Source of the DNA: Butyrivibrio proteoclasticus B316
GTDB lineage: Bacteria > Bacillota > Clostridia > Lachnospirales > Lachnospiraceae
Length of the DNA stretch: 64,000 bases
Assembly: GCF_000145035.1 (NCBI RefSeq)
Contig: NC_014387.1
Coordinates: 3,490,805-3,554,804 of the forward strand
Direction of reading: 5' to 3'
The notes below the pieces were generated by a model. The model saw only the letters and a list, made by a program, of their open reading frames with translations. It was not told the origin of the DNA and did no database searches. Made by a program: the position numbers and the translations under genes. Positions 55,097 through 64,000 of the stretch are shown here, in pieces; within the stretch, counting starts at the first letter, position 1; the number at the start of each line of letters is the position of its first letter.

Positions 55097-55861
55097 TCAG
55101 AATTCTCTATCTATAACTTCATCTGCAAGAAGTCTATATGCTTCTGCACCAGCTGACTTAGGCTCATAAATGTTTATTGGGAGTCCATAACTTGGCGCTT
55201 CTGCCAATCTGATATTTCTAGGGATTATTGTTTTATAAACATTTTCCTGAATATGTTCCTTAACATTCTCTACTACCTGAAGTGAAAGGTTTGTTCTTGA
55301 ATCAAACATTGTAAATACAACACCTTCCATTTCAAGTTCAGGATTCAGTCTGTCTTTAACAAGATTGACTGTATGTACTAACTGGCTAAGTCCTTCCAAA
55401 GCATAATACTCACACTGAATTGGGACCAGTACAGTATTAGCTGTTGTCATAGCATTTACAGTTAACATACTAAGTGAAGGTGGACAATCTATAATAATAA
55501 AGTCATAGTTATCTTTGATTTCTTTTATTGATTCTCTCAGAATGTATTCCTTCTGTTCCGCATCTATAAGTTCTATTTCTACAGCAGCCAGATTGACATT
55601 TGAAGGAATAATATCTAATTTATCAAAGACCTCTTCATGAATTGCATCTTTAACATCACATTCGCCGATCATCAATTCATAAATTGTATTATCAAGCTCA
55701 TTTTTATCTAGTCCGAGTCCACTTGTCGTATTACCCTGCGGGTCAGTATCTATAACTAATACTTTTTTACCTTTTTCTGCAAGGGCTGCAGCCAAATTAA
55801 TAGAAGTCGTTGTTTTACCGACTCCTCCCTTCTGATTTGCTATTGCTATTACTCTACCCAT
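55097..55861 (-). CDS. parA: Chromosome partitioning ATPase ParA (Soj)
   Basis: 254 residues. Deviant Walker [10 protein letters not shown] at about residues 11-19, switch I IDTDPQGN, and [11 protein letters not shown]alker B. It works with ParB in origin segregation. GGAGGAG ribosome-binding site. Confidence 0.96.
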   Translation of the reverse strand: MGRVIAIANQKGGVGKTTTSINLAAALAEKGKKVLVIDTDPQGNTTSGLGLDKNELDNTIYELMIGECDVKDAIHEEVFDKLDIIPSNVNLAAVEIELIDAEQKEYILRESIKEIKDNYDFIIIDCPPSLSMLTVNAMTTANTVLVPIQCEYYALEGLSQLVHTVNLVKDRLNPELEMEGVVFTMFDSRTNLSLQVVENVKEHIQENVYKTIIPRNIRLAEAPSYGLPINIYEPKSAGAEAYRLLADEVIDREF

Positions 55862-56057
55862 TTCTCCTCCACATAATTAAGCACTAATATGATTTTAGCA
55901 CAAAACTAAAACTAAACACTAAGTTTTTGTATTTCTTTTAAACTTTTTATGTCACAAAGTCTTAAAATCTGCTTTTTATTTTTTGATTTTAATGAAATCA
56001 CTATATGTTGTGCTGACTATTTTCTGTCTTATTTCAACAATTCTAATACAAAAGTAA

Positions 56058-56073
56058 TGTTTCACATGAAACA
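56058..56073 (+). promoter_or_regulatory. parS site 1
   Basis: TGTTTCACATGAAACA, one base from the TGTTNCACGTGAAACA consensus. Part of a cluster of three upstream of parA. Confidence 0.9.
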
Positions 56074-56094
56074 ATACTATATTTAGTACTGCAA

Positions 56095-56110
56095 TGTTTC
56101 ATGTGAAACA
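56095..56110 (-). promoter_or_regulatory. parS site 2
   Basis: TGTTTCATGTGAAACA on the plus strand, i.e. the same 16-mer as sites 1 and 3 in inverted orientation, 37 bp downstream of site 1. Confidence 0.9.
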
Positions 56111-56132
56111 ATCATTAGTAATGAGAATTTAA

Positions 56133-56148
56133 TGTTTCACATGAAACA
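56133..56148 (+). promoter_or_regulatory. parS site 3
   Basis: TGTTTCACATGAAACA, 38 bp from site 2. The rest of 55862-56183 is AT-rich and contains no gene. Confidence 0.9.
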
Positions 56149-56183
56149 TTCTCACCGATAAAAAATTATCAACACAATATATA

Positions 56184-56927
56184 TTAAAGTGGTTCTTTAG
56201 AAGGAACACCTGCTTTACGAGGATACTTTTTTGAAGTAGGTTCAATCTTATTAACAATACAAATAGTTCTATTGATATCAGTATTAGGAAGAAGAAATTC
56301 ATCAGAGCTAATAAGCTTTCCACCTAACAAATGAATTGCTCCTTTTGCTTTCTGTAATTCATCAGAAGCTTTTTCACTTTTATAAGCTATGAAGTTACCA
56401 CCAACCTTAACATATGGTAAACAGTATTCACAAAGAGTAGACATATTAGCAACAGCTCTTGATACTACAAGATCAAAAGACTCCCTAAGAGAATCTTTTG
56501 ATTTAGAAGAAGAATAATCTTCTGCTCTTCCGTGCAGAGTTACAATAGAACCTGACTCATTAAGTCCAAGAGTATCGATAACTTCATCCAGGAATTTAAG
56601 TCTCTTATTAAGAGAATCAAAAAGAGTAATATGTAAATTAGGAAAAACAATCTTAAGAGGAATACCTGGAAAGCCTGCTCCGGTACCTATATCAATAAGT
56701 GAGTATTCCTTATCAGAGAAATCAAAATATTGTACAGCAGATATACTATCAACAAAATGAAGCTTACAAACATCATCAAAATCTGTAATAGCAGTTAGAT
56801 TCATTACTTCATTCCATTTAATAAGTAATTCATAATACTTATCAAACTGTTCAAGCTGTTTATCACTTAGTTCCACGTTAAAAGATTTTAAATCTTTTAA
56901 CATCTGCGAGTATTTATTTCTCATCAT
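56184..56927 (-). CDS. rsmG: 16S rRNA (guanine-527 N7)-methyltransferase
   Basis: 247 residues. SAM-binding motif [18 protein letters not shown], then [13 protein letters not shown] and the [14 protein letters not shown] segment. It overlaps the mnmG stop by 14 bp, as is usual for gidA/gidB. GAGG before the ATG at 56927; the next codon is also ATG. Confidence 0.95.
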   Translation of the reverse strand: MMRNKYSQMLKDLKSFNVELSDKQLEQFDKYYELLIKWNEVMNLTAITDFDDVCKLHFVDSISAVQYFDFSDKEYSLIDIGTGAGFPGIPLKIVFPNLHITLFDSLNKRLKFLDEVIDTLGLNESGSIVTLHGRAEDYSSSKSKDSLRESFDLVVSRAVANMSTLCEYCLPYVKVGGNFIAYKSEKASDELQKAKGAIHLLGGKLISSDEFLLPNTDINRTICIVNKIEPTSKKYPRKAGVPSKEPL

Positions 56928-58842
56928 TTTTTCCTCTATAAATAGAATCAAGGTAAATCAACAAAACAGAAACATCAGCAGGATTAACTCCTCCAATTCT
57001 GGAAGCCTGTCCTATATTAGTAGGTCTAAACTTCTCAAGTTTCTGTCTTGCCTCAAGTCGTAAACTTGAAACATCACTATAATCAATATCAGCAGGAATC
57101 AGTTTCTTTTCAAGCTTCTTAAATTGTTCAACCTGTCTTTCCTGTCTATTAATATAACCTTCATATCTGATAGTTATCTCAACTTGTTCAATAACTTCCT
57201 TAGATAAAACAGGTCTTTCTTTATCAATAGGGGCTAATGTTTCATATGAAAACTCAGGTCTGCAAATTAGTTCTGCAAGAGATGTCGCTGTTTTAAGTGG
57301 AGAACTACCATTATCTTCCATAAATTTCTGAATAGTAGCATTAGCACCAACAGTAGTATTCTTAAGGCGTTCTACTTCCTTAGCAATTTTATCTATCTTA
57401 TCTGTAAGCCTGTTATATTTATCTTCACTGATAAGACCAACTTCATAACCTTTTTTCCGAAGTCTTATATCTGCATTATCCTGTCTGAGTAAAAGTCTAT
57501 ACTCAGCTCTTGATGTCATCATTCTGTATGGCTCAAGGTTTTCTTTAGTAACAAGATCGTCTACAAGAACACCAATATATCCTTCCGAGCGATCAATAGT
57601 CAGATATGGTTTGTTCTTAATCTGCATTGCTGCATTAATTCCGGCATATAATCCCTGAGCAGCAGCTTCTTCGTAACCGCTACTTCCATTAAACTGACCA
57701 GCGCTAAATAGTCCATGAATATTTTTAATTTCCAAAGAAGGCATCAATTGTCCAGGACATAAGCAATCATATTCGATAGCATAAGCACTTTTTACAATTT
57801 TACAATTCTCAAGACCCGGAACTGTTCTATACATTGCAATCTGAACATCCTCCGGAAGTGAAGATGACATGCCATCAATATAAACTTCGTTTGTATATGT
57901 TCCCTCAGGTTCTACAAATACCTGATGTCTCTCATGGTCAGGGAACTTAACAACTTTATCCTCTATGGAAGGACAATACCTGGGACCAATACCTTCAATA
58001 ATTCCGGCATAAATTGGCGACCTATCAATGTTATTACGTATTATTTCATGTGTTTTTTCATTTGTATAAGTCAACCAGCATGACACCTGCGGCCTTTGAA
58101 CCTCATCAGGATCTGTATCAAAAGAAAATGGAACAACAGGAGAATCACCAAATTGCTCTGACATCTTGGAATAATCAATTGTATTACCATCCATTCTTGC
58201 TGGTGTTCCGGTCTTGAATCTGCGAAGTTCTATACCGGCATCGATAAGAGATTGAGACAATAGATTAGATGGAAGTAGTCCATTAGGGCCACTATAAGTA
58301 ATTGCTTCTCCTGTAAGACACCTGCTTTTTAGATAAGTGCCTGTACAAAGAATCACAGCTTTTACATCATAAACAATCCCGGAAAAAATCTTAACTCCGA
58401 CTATTTTTTTGGTGTACTCTGCTTCTTCATTATCAACCTGATAATCTTCCATTAGTATTTCAGAAACTTCAGCCTGCTTGATAGATAAATGTTCCTGAGC
58501 TTCAAGAACTCTTTTCATCTCCTTGGAATATTCCATCTTATCAGCCTGACATCTGAGAGAATGGACAGCAGGTCCTTTAGAAGTGTTAAGCATCTTTGAT
58601 TGCAGAAAAGTTTTATCAATAACTTTACCCATCTGTCCACCAAGAGCATCAATCTCACGAACAAGATGACCCTTGGAAGATCCACCAATATGTGGATTAC
58701 ATGGCATGAATGCTATATTATCAGCACTCATTGTAAAAATAATTGTTTCTAGTCCAAGTCTGGCACACGCAAGTGCAGCTTCACATCCGGCGTGACCAGC
58801 ACCAATTACAGCAACATCATATTTTTCTCTAATATCCATCAT
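56914..58842 (-). CDS. mnmG: tRNA uridine-5-carboxymethylaminomethyl modification enzyme MnmG
   Basis: 642 residues, FAD-binding partner of MnmE, modifying U34 of tRNAs. Dinucleotide-binding motif [33 protein letters not shown], and the C-terminal [19 protein letters not shown] are all intact. It starts 3 bp after the mnmE stop. Confidence 0.97.
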   Translation of the reverse strand: MMDIREKYDVAVIGAGHAGCEAALACARLGLETIIFTMSADNIAFMPCNPHIGGSSKGHLVREIDALGGQMGKVIDKTFLQSKMLNTSKGPAVHSLRCQADKMEYSKEMKRVLEAQEHLSIKQAEVSEILMEDYQVDNEEAEYTKKIVGVKIFSGIVYDVKAVILCTGTYLKSRCLTGEAITYSGPNGLLPSNLLSQSLIDAGIELRRFKTGTPARMDGNTIDYSKMSEQFGDSPVVPFSFDTDPDEVQRPQVSCWLTYTNEKTHEIIRNNIDRSPIYAGIIEGIGPRYCPSIEDKVVKFPDHERHQVFVEPEGTYTNEVYIDGMSSSLPEDVQIAMYRTVPGLENCKIVKSAYAIEYDCLCPGQLMPSLEIKNIHGLFSAGQFNGSSGYEEAAAQGLYAGINAAMQIKNKPYLTIDRSEGYIGVLVDDLVTKENLEPYRMMTSRAEYRLLLRQDNADIRLRKKGYEVGLISEDKYNRLTDKIDKIAKEVERLKNTTVGANATIQKFMEDNGSSPLKTATSLAELICRPEFSYETLAPIDKERPVLSKEVIEQVEITIRYEGYINRQERQVEQFKKLEKKLIPADIDYSDVSSLRLEARQKLEKFRPTNIGQASRIGGVNPADVSVLLIYLDSIYRGKNDEK

Positions 58843-58845
58843 AAA

Positions 58846-60282
58846 TCACTTACCCATACAGAACTTGGAGAAGATTTCTTCAACAAGATCATCCCCAACC
58901 TCTTCACCTATTATTTCGCCTAAACTTGCATAGGCATCATTTAAATCCACAGTATAAAAATCTTCAGACAAACCTTGCTCAATACTATTCCTTACAAGCT
59001 GCAAACTATCGAAACTATCTTGTAAAAGAGCTTTATGTCTAAGGTTTGTTATGTAAAGCTCCTGTTTAGGAACAATCTCACCATTTAAGAATAAATCAGA
59101 TACAGCTTTTTTCAGATCATCAATACCGTTTCCTTTGAGCATTGAAGTCTTAATAATAGGTAAATTATAGTTAGAAGTATCTGAAAAACGCATACGAACA
59201 ATATCATCTGTTATCTTAATTTCATCACTTAAATCATCCTTATTTAAAAGAACTATAGTCTTCTTATTCTTGCAAAGGTCAATAATATCATTGTCTTCAT
59301 CATCAATTTCTGCTGTAGAATCAAGAATATACAAGACAAGTTCTGCTTCCTGGATCATAGACTTAGCTTTATCAACGCCGATTTTTTCGATAACATCTTC
59401 AGTATTGCGAATTCCGGCAGTATCAATAAGATGCAGAACGATATCTCCAAGCCTTACTGTTTCTTCAATAATGTCTCTGGTTGTTCCAGCAATATCAGTA
59501 ACTATAGCTCTCTCATCTCCGGTAAGAGTATTAAGAAGAGATGATTTACCGGCATTTGGCTTACCAACAATTACTGTTTTAATACCATCTTTTCTAATTT
59601 TGCCTTCATCAGCAGTATCAATCATATGTCCAATTTCCGACATAATATCAGAAATAATAATATCTAATTTATCAGAAAATCCGGTGAGGTCATAATTTTC
59701 AGGATCATCTAGAGCAGATTCTATAAAAGCCATCTGATAAATAATCTTCTCTCTAAGGGATTTTATCTTTTTATAAATTTTTCCCTGAAGCTGATTTCTT
59801 GATGCCTCAAGTGCAAAATTATTCTGAGCACTTATTACATCCATAATAGCTTCAGCTTTTGTGAGATCAATTCTACCATTTAAAAAAGCTCTTTTTGTGA
59901 ACTCTCCAGGTTCAGCAATTCGACATCCGTTTTTTAATAGAAGTTGCAGAATCTGATTCATGATCAACATTCCACCATGAGAATTAATCTCTATAACATC
60001 CTCCCTGGTATAACTATGAGGTGCTTTCATAAAAGAAATCATTACTTCATCAATAATCTGATTTTCTTCCGGAAGAGAGTTATCCACAATATATCCATAT
60101 GTAATGGTATTGGCTTTATGCTTTAAAAGATTGTGTTCTTTAGCTGCAGAAACATAAATCTTATCACATATTTCAAGAGCCATAGGACCACTAACTCTGA
60201 TAATGCCAATTCCCGCATCACTCATTGCAGTCGCTATAGCACAGATTGTATCACCATTAAAGTTATTCAAATAATTCGACAT
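58846..60282 (-). CDS. mnmE: tRNA modification GTPase MnmE
   Basis: 478 residues. N-terminal folate-binding domain (DTICAIATAMSDAGIGIIRVSG), a central GTPase with GKPNAGKSS (G1), DTAG (G3) and LNKDD (G4), and the C-terminal catalytic CMGK. The start at 60282 has AAGGAAG upstream. It is the first gene of the mnmE-mnmG-rsmG unit, separated from khpB by 295 bp with a terminator. Confidence 0.97.
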   Translation of the reverse strand: MSNYLNNFNGDTICAIATAMSDAGIGIIRVSGPMALEICDKIYVSAAKEHNLLKHKANTITYGYIVDNSLPEENQIIDEVMISFMKAPHSYTREDVIEINSHGGMLIMNQILQLLLKNGCRIAEPGEFTKRAFLNGRIDLTKAEAIMDVISAQNNFALEASRNQLQGKIYKKIKSLREKIIYQMAFIESALDDPENYDLTGFSDKLDIIISDIMSEIGHMIDTADEGKIRKDGIKTVIVGKPNAGKSSLLNTLTGDERAIVTDIAGTTRDIIEETVRLGDIVLHLIDTAGIRNTEDVIEKIGVDKAKSMIQEAELVLYILDSTAEIDDEDNDIIDLCKNKKTIVLLNKDDLSDEIKITDDIVRMRFSDTSNYNLPIIKTSMLKGNGIDDLKKAVSDLFLNGEIVPKQELYITNLRHKALLQDSFDSLQLVRNSIEQGLSEDFYTVDLNDAYASLGEIIGEEVGDDLVEEIFSKFCMGK

Positions 60283-60458
60283 TTCTTCCTTACCTAGTAA
60301 CTTCACTTAAACAAAAAGAAACAGTAGCAATTATATAATCAAAAAGTATTATCAACTAATACTAATATAGCATACAAAGAAATAAATAAAAAAATAGACC
60401 TAAAGAAAAAGTATCTAAAATACTCAGTTTTCAAATGATCTGATAATGCATTAAACAA

Positions 60459-60516
60459 AAAACAAGAATCTGCTAACTGTTTTGATCAATGCTGAAAGGA
60501 AGCAGATTCTTGTTTT
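60459..60516. terminator. Bidirectional terminator between khpB and mnmE
   Basis: A perfect 16-bp outer stem (AAACAAGAATCTGCT and AGCAGATTCTTGTTT) around a 25-nt loop; poly-A and poly-T flanks on both sides. It closes the rpmH-khpB operon. Confidence 0.88.
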
Positions 60517-60577
60517 AAAGTCTTAATGAATTACAACACAGACGAAAACAAGTATTTTAGATACTTATCTAAAAGTA

Positions 60578-61336
60578 TCATTTCTTGAGTGTTACAACAA
60601 CACGGCGAAATGGCTCATCACCTTCACTATGAGTAGTAACATATCTGTCATTCTGAAGAGCAGAATGGATAATTCTTCTCTCATAAGGATTCATAGGCTC
60701 AAGAGCAACAGACTGTCTAGTCTTTCTAACCTTATAAGAAATGTTCTTGGCAAGATTTTCGAGAGTAGCTTTTCTTCTCTCTCTATAGTTCTCTGTATCA
60801 ACCTTAACATGAACATAATCAGATGACTCTTTGTTAACTACAAGTGAAATGAGGTACTGGAGAGAATCCAGAGTCTGTCCTCTCTTACCAATGAGAACGC
60901 CCATCTCGGCTCCGCTAAGCTCAACGTCAAGAATACTATCCTCAGCAATGAATTTAGTATTAACGTTAACTTCCATATTCATAGCGCCAAAGACATCTTT
61001 AAGAAAATCGTTAGCTTTCTGAACAAACAGATCACCATCAGCAGCTGATGTTTTCTTAGCTTCAGCCTTAGGTGCTTCCTTAGTTTCACTTTTTGTATCA
61101 ACCTTAGATGTTTCTGTCTTAACTTCATTAGTCTTAGGAGCAACTTCCTTAACTTCAGGCTTGTCCTCTTTAATTCTTGCTTTGATTATAGCTGGCTTAG
61201 CATTGATTCCGAGAAATCCTGCTGAACCGCTTGAAACTACTTCATACTCTAATCTGTCGCTTGTAACCATAAGCTGTTCACAAGCTTCTGTAATAGCATC
61301 ATCTACATTCTTAGCTGTAAATTCCCTAAAGTCCAT
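60578..61336 (-). CDS. khpB: KhpB (Jag/EloR) RNA-binding protein
   Basis: 252 residues. An N-terminal Jag domain (about 1-55), a Lys/Glu/Ala/Thr-rich linker (about 55-95), a KH domain with GKRGQTLDSL and an R3H-type end (RIIHSALQNDRYVTTHSEG). It regulates envelope growth and mRNAs in Firmicutes. The start at 61336 has GGGGAG upstream; it overlaps nothing and is followed by a terminator. Confidence 0.94.
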   Translation of the reverse strand: MDFREFTAKNVDDAITEACEQLMVTSDRLEYEVVSSGSAGFLGINAKPAIIKARIKEDKPEVKEVAPKTNEVKTETSKVDTKSETKEAPKAEAKKTSAADGDLFVQKANDFLKDVFGAMNMEVNVNTKFIAEDSILDVELSGAEMGVLIGKRGQTLDSLQYLISLVVNKESSDYVHVKVDTENYRERRKATLENLAKNISYKVRKTRQSVALEPMNPYERRIIHSALQNDRYVTTHSEGDEPFRRVVVTLKK

Positions 61337-61350
61337 TACAATCTCCCCTA

Positions 61351-62661
61351 TCATTCTTTTGTATAGTTTTCGTTATAATCTTTAACCATATTTGCCTTGG
61401 CTAAAAGAGAATCCTTACGAATGTTGTTCTTCTCGTATATTTCTCTGGATCTGGCTACCTTCTTCTCTACATCTTCAGTAGTAACAGTCTCTTTTCTTGC
61501 AACTGAAGAAAGATTTCTTGTAGACATATTGGCATACATATTCATATTAGGAGATGATTTCATCTTCTCCATCTTCTTTTTGTATTTCTCAGTATTCTTG
61601 GCAATCTCTGCGTCTATATCAGTCTTATCAATGTGTCTATTAATAACAATCTGCTGAATAGATCTGATCACAGCACCGGCAATCCAGTAAACACCCATAC
61701 CTGCAGGAAGACTCAAACAGAAGAATGCTGACATAAGAGGCATCATAATGTTCATAGTCTTCATAGACTGCTGCATCTGAGCAGCTGGATCATTAGGATC
61801 AAGCTTGGCATTAGGATCAGTATTCTGAGGCATAAGCTTAGTGTTAACCCACTGAGTAAATGCTGCAAGAACAGGAACCATAACACCGCCAAAGAATAAA
61901 AGGAAATTCTTATTGGCAAATGCAGTCTGAATCATATACATTGGACTATCAGCTATATTAAGTCCAAGGAATGAGTTAAATGTATTCAGAGCACTATGAG
62001 TCTTATCTATAGAAGAAGAAAGATTTGTGAAGTGCTCAGAAATACTAGCCCAATCTGCTGTTGATGTCTTATTGAGGATATCAATATATGTATTCTCAAC
62101 AAATTCTACATTTCCTGAAGTGAACTGTTCATTTGAAAATCTACTTGTAAACTGAGAAGCGCTCTTAAGTGTCTGAAAGAAATCAGCAGCCCCATCAGCT
62201 GTACGAAGTTCCTCTACAAGAGGATAAAAAGCATTTCTTACGATTGTAACGTATGCAGGAATATTACTAATTACTCTGTAAAGAGCAAACAGAATAGGCA
62301 TCTGAATGATAAGCTGAAGACAGCTACCAGTCTGTGAAACGCCATATTTAGCATAAAGCTCTTTAGTTTCTGCCTGCATAGCAAGCATTGAATCATTATC
62401 TTTTTTACCTTTATACTTATCCTGAATAGCCTTGAGTTCAGGGCTCATCTTAGCCTGAAGTTTAGAAAACTTCTGCTGTTTGTAAGTTAAAGGAAGAAGA
62501 CACAGATAAATAACAATTGTAAAAATTATAATTGCAAGACCTATATTAGGAATTCCAATAGTGTTGAGAACATTGAAAATTCCATTCATAACATGGCCAA
62601 GAAGCCACGCTACAGGACCAACAATTTTGCCTGTGTCCTTAGTTAACAAAACTCCTATCAA
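61351..62661 (-). CDS. yidC: Membrane protein insertase YidC/OxaA
   Basis: 436 residues with about five membrane segments; the family core (QKFSKLQAKMSPELKAIQDKY and LQLIIQMPILFALYRVISN) is clear. A soluble stretch of about 100 residues (FFQTLKSASQ ... DKTHSALN) lies between the second and third membrane segments. The start codon is TTG at 62661, fixed by GAGGAGGT 5 nt upstream. No signal peptide Cys for a lipoprotein form. Confidence 0.95.
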   Translation of the reverse strand: MIGVLLTKDTGKIVGPVAWLLGHVMNGIFNVLNTIGIPNIGLAIIIFTIVIYLCLLPLTYKQQKFSKLQAKMSPELKAIQDKYKGKKDNDSMLAMQAETKELYAKYGVSQTGSCLQLIIQMPILFALYRVISNIPAYVTIVRNAFYPLVEELRTADGAADFFQTLKSASQFTSRFSNEQFTSGNVEFVENTYIDILNKTSTADWASISEHFTNLSSSIDKTHSALNTFNSFLGLNIADSPMYMIQTAFANKNFLLFFGGVMVPVLAAFTQWVNTKLMPQNTDPNAKLDPNDPAAQMQQSMKTMNIMMPLMSAFFCLSLPAGMGVYWIAGAVIRSIQQIVINRHIDKTDIDAEIAKNTEKYKKKMEKMKSSPNMNMYANMSTRNLSSVARKETVTTEDVEKKVARSREIYEKNNIRKDSLLAKANMVKDYNENYTKE

Positions 62662-62681
62662 ATTGTACCTCCTCTAAAAGT

Positions 62682-62891
62682 TCACGGAACCGGATCGTAA
62701 CCTCCGCTTGAAAAAGGATTACACCTAATAATTCTCCAAACGGCTAAAAGTCCCCCTTTTAATGCCCCGTACTTTTCTATTGCTTCTAGTCCATACTCCG
62801 AACAAGTCGGTATATATGGACATTTTGTTCTCTTTAATGGAGACAAATACTTCCTATAAAATTTTATAAGAAAAATCAATATTTTCTTCAT
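62682..62891 (-). CDS. yidD: Membrane protein insertion factor YidD
   Basis: 69 residues. Family motifs [23 protein letters not shown] and [14 protein letters not shown] are complete. It overlaps the rnpA stop by 4 bp (ATGA) and precedes yidC by 20 bp. Confidence 0.96.
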   Translation of the reverse strand: MKKILIFLIKFYRKYLSPLKRTKCPYIPTCSEYGLEAIEKYGALKGGLLAVWRIIRCNPFSSGGYDPVP

Positions 62892-63238
62892 AAAATACCG
62901 CCATTTTTCTTTATGCGGGCCTTACCTGCCAGGCTTAATAGAGATTCCTGAATATCAAAAAAACTAGCATCTCTCGCACAGGCTCTGGCTACGATTACTA
63001 TATCCAAACCACTATTGAATACATTTTCCTGTAATCGGTATGATTCTCGAACAAGTCTTGCAAATCTGTGCCTCACAATACTGTTCCCTATTTTTTTACT
63101 ACATGAAATCCCAAGTTTATTGTCAGAACGGCCATTTTCCCACACATATAACACAATATATTTATTGGCATAGCTCTTGCCATTCTCATAAACGTTGCGG
63201 AATTCACTTGTTTTTTTCATTGATTCTGAAAAAAGCAT
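62888..63238 (-). CDS. rnpA: Ribonuclease P protein component
   Basis: 116 residues. Motifs [36 protein letters not shown] identify the RNase P protein that helps RNase P RNA process tRNA precursors. AAGGA lies upstream of the ATG at 63238. Confidence 0.96.
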   Translation of the reverse strand: MLFSESMKKTSEFRNVYENGKSYANKYIVLYVWENGRSDNKLGISCSKKIGNSIVRHRFARLVRESYRLQENVFNSGLDIVIVARACARDASFFDIQESLLSLAGKARIKKNGGIL

Positions 63239-63263
63239 TTTTTATTCCTTTTTTAATTGAAGA

Positions 63264-63290
63264 AAAAAGGCCACATTTACTGCGGCCTTT
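63264..63290 (-). terminator. Hairpin between rpmH and rnpA
   Basis: AAAGGCC pairs with GGCCTTT around a CGCAGTAAATGT loop, followed by TTTTTCTTC on the minus strand. It can reduce read-through from the strongly expressed rpmH into rnpA. Confidence 0.75.
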
Positions 63291-63293
63291 AAA

Positions 63294-63428
63294 TCATGCT
63301 GATAATCTCTTTCTTCCCTTTGCTCTTCTAGCAGCAAGTACTTTTCTGCCGCCCTTAGTAGCCATTCTTGCTCTGAAGCCGTGTACTCTGGCTCTCTGAA
63401 GCTTATGAGGCTGGAATGTCATCTTCAT
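63294..63428 (-). CDS. rpmH: Ribosomal protein L34
   Basis: 44 residues, [18 protein letters not shown] ... GRKRLSA, a complete L34. The start has AAGGAGGTG upstream. It borders the origin region on the same side as in most bacteria. Confidence 0.97.
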   Translation of the reverse strand: MKMTFQPHKLQRARVHGFRARMATKGGRKVLAARRAKGRKRLSA

Positions 63429-63555
63429 AGTGGAAACACCTCCTTCTTATACAAACTAAATCAATCTCGAATTTAATGTACGTAATCACCTAAATGTATT
63501 GAAAAATCCATTTAAATGATTAATGATTGCATCCTGTGTGGAAAAAATCTTTATA

Positions 63556-63584
63556 ATTATAATAAATAAAAACGCGTCAGTCAA
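63556..63584 (-). promoter_or_regulatory. Promoter of the rpmH operon
   Basis: Minus strand TTGACT (63579-63584), a 17-bp spacer and TATAAT (63556-63561). It is about 130 bp before the rpmH start. Confidence 0.82.
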
Positions 63585-63619
63585 GCCATAAACTCCACGT
63601 AATTACATAATAAAAATCT

Positions 63620-64000
63620 TAAAATATTTTTAAAATTAATTTCATCTACATGTGGTGTAAAAAAAAATTATCCACAGCAAAATGTTGATTTTGTGGATAA
63701 CATGTTGATTAATATTTTCCGGCATTTTTTATCCACATTTTTCCAAATTTCTGTGGAAAACCTTGTACATAATAGGTTGATAAAATTCCAGAAATGCCTA
63801 TTTTAAGCCATTTATAACTGTAGATAGTTTAAAGTGGAAAAAGGGTGAGTTTTCCACAGGCTTATTTTTTTATTGTGTTTTTTTACTAATAAAATGTGGT
63901 TTTCCACTTACCCACAATGTAAGGTATGTGGTTTGATATTTAAACTCAATTAATATAAAATAGTTAAAGTCTAAAATTATGCCTAGTTGGGGAGTTTTTA
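63620..64000. other. Probable replication origin with DnaA boxes
   Basis: About 380 bp of very AT-rich, gene-free sequence. Consensus DnaA boxes TTATCCACA occur at 63668-63676, 63692-63700 (inverted) and 63729-63737; near matches are at 63752-63760 (TGTGGAAAA), 63850-63858 (TTTTCCACA) and 63908-63916 (TTACCCACA). dnaA should begin just beyond position 64000 on the plus strand, which cannot be seen here. Confidence 0.85.

Noticed and set aside
60307..60577. Intergenic region searched for a small RNA or gene
   Set aside because: Only the bidirectional terminator at 60459-60516 and AT-rich sequence were seen.

Overview
The window looks like the origin-proximal part of the chromosome of a Gram-positive, low-GC anaerobe of the Lachnospiraceae, most likely a Butyrivibrio or Pseudobutyrivibrio-like rumen or gut polysaccharide degrader. 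The evidence is the order rpmH-rnpA-yidD-yidC-khpB-mnmE-mnmG-rsmG-parA-parB beside a DnaA-box region, the lineage-typical families DUF3881 and DUF4446, an oxygen-sensitive class III ribonucleotide reductase (nrdD/nrdG), and very large secreted glycoside hydrolases with wall-binding repeats. The genus is an inference.

Layout. 1-5.6 kb: a minus-strand housekeeping cluster (hpt, tilS, divIC, rqcP) joined to cca, with a PEGA-domain secreted protein in between. 5.7-9.1 kb: two overlapping paralogous membrane diguanylate cyclases. 9.2-11 kb: proS behind a T-box leader. 11-13.5 kb: an unknown Met-rich coiled-coil protein and a PfkB sugar kinase. 13.5-13.7 kb: a non-coding stretch packed with stem-loops, part of which recurs at 46.4 kb. 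13.7-16.7 kb: nrdG/nrdD behind probable NrdR boxes. 16.8-22.5 kb: murI, an SH3 protein, trxA, trmB, a D,D-carboxypeptidase and an exonuclease. 22.5-24 kb: a carbohydrate-esterase-like hydrolase and a glutathione peroxidase with an operator-like palindrome in its promoter. 24.1-28 kb: a five-gene operon headed by a TetR regulator with a clear operator. 28-31.5 kb: a YlmH-type S4 protein and a membrane-anchored clostripain-family protease.

31.7-41.8 kb is the most distinctive part: a 2284-residue secreted enzyme joining a GH30 (endo-1,6-galactanase-like) and a GH43 (exo-1,3-galactanase-like) domain, a LacI regulator, and a second, lipoprotein GH30. Together they look like a system for cutting both the side chains and the backbone of type II arabinogalactan. 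42-50.4 kb carries an aldo/keto reductase, a CE2-like esterase, methylglyoxal synthase, a GNAT-like membrane fusion, an MBL hydrolase, a STAS/anti-sigma-like pair, an ATPase-nuclease of the DUF234 type, tRNA-Arg(CCT) and a histidine phosphatase. 50.4-63.4 kb is deoD, serS and the par/mnm/yidC/rnpA/rpmH origin block with three parS sites; 63.4-64 kb is the AT-rich origin with DnaA boxes, and dnaA should begin just beyond the window.

All calls come from reading motifs and gene order; no database search was run. No rRNA, CRISPR array, insertion sequence or prophage was seen.
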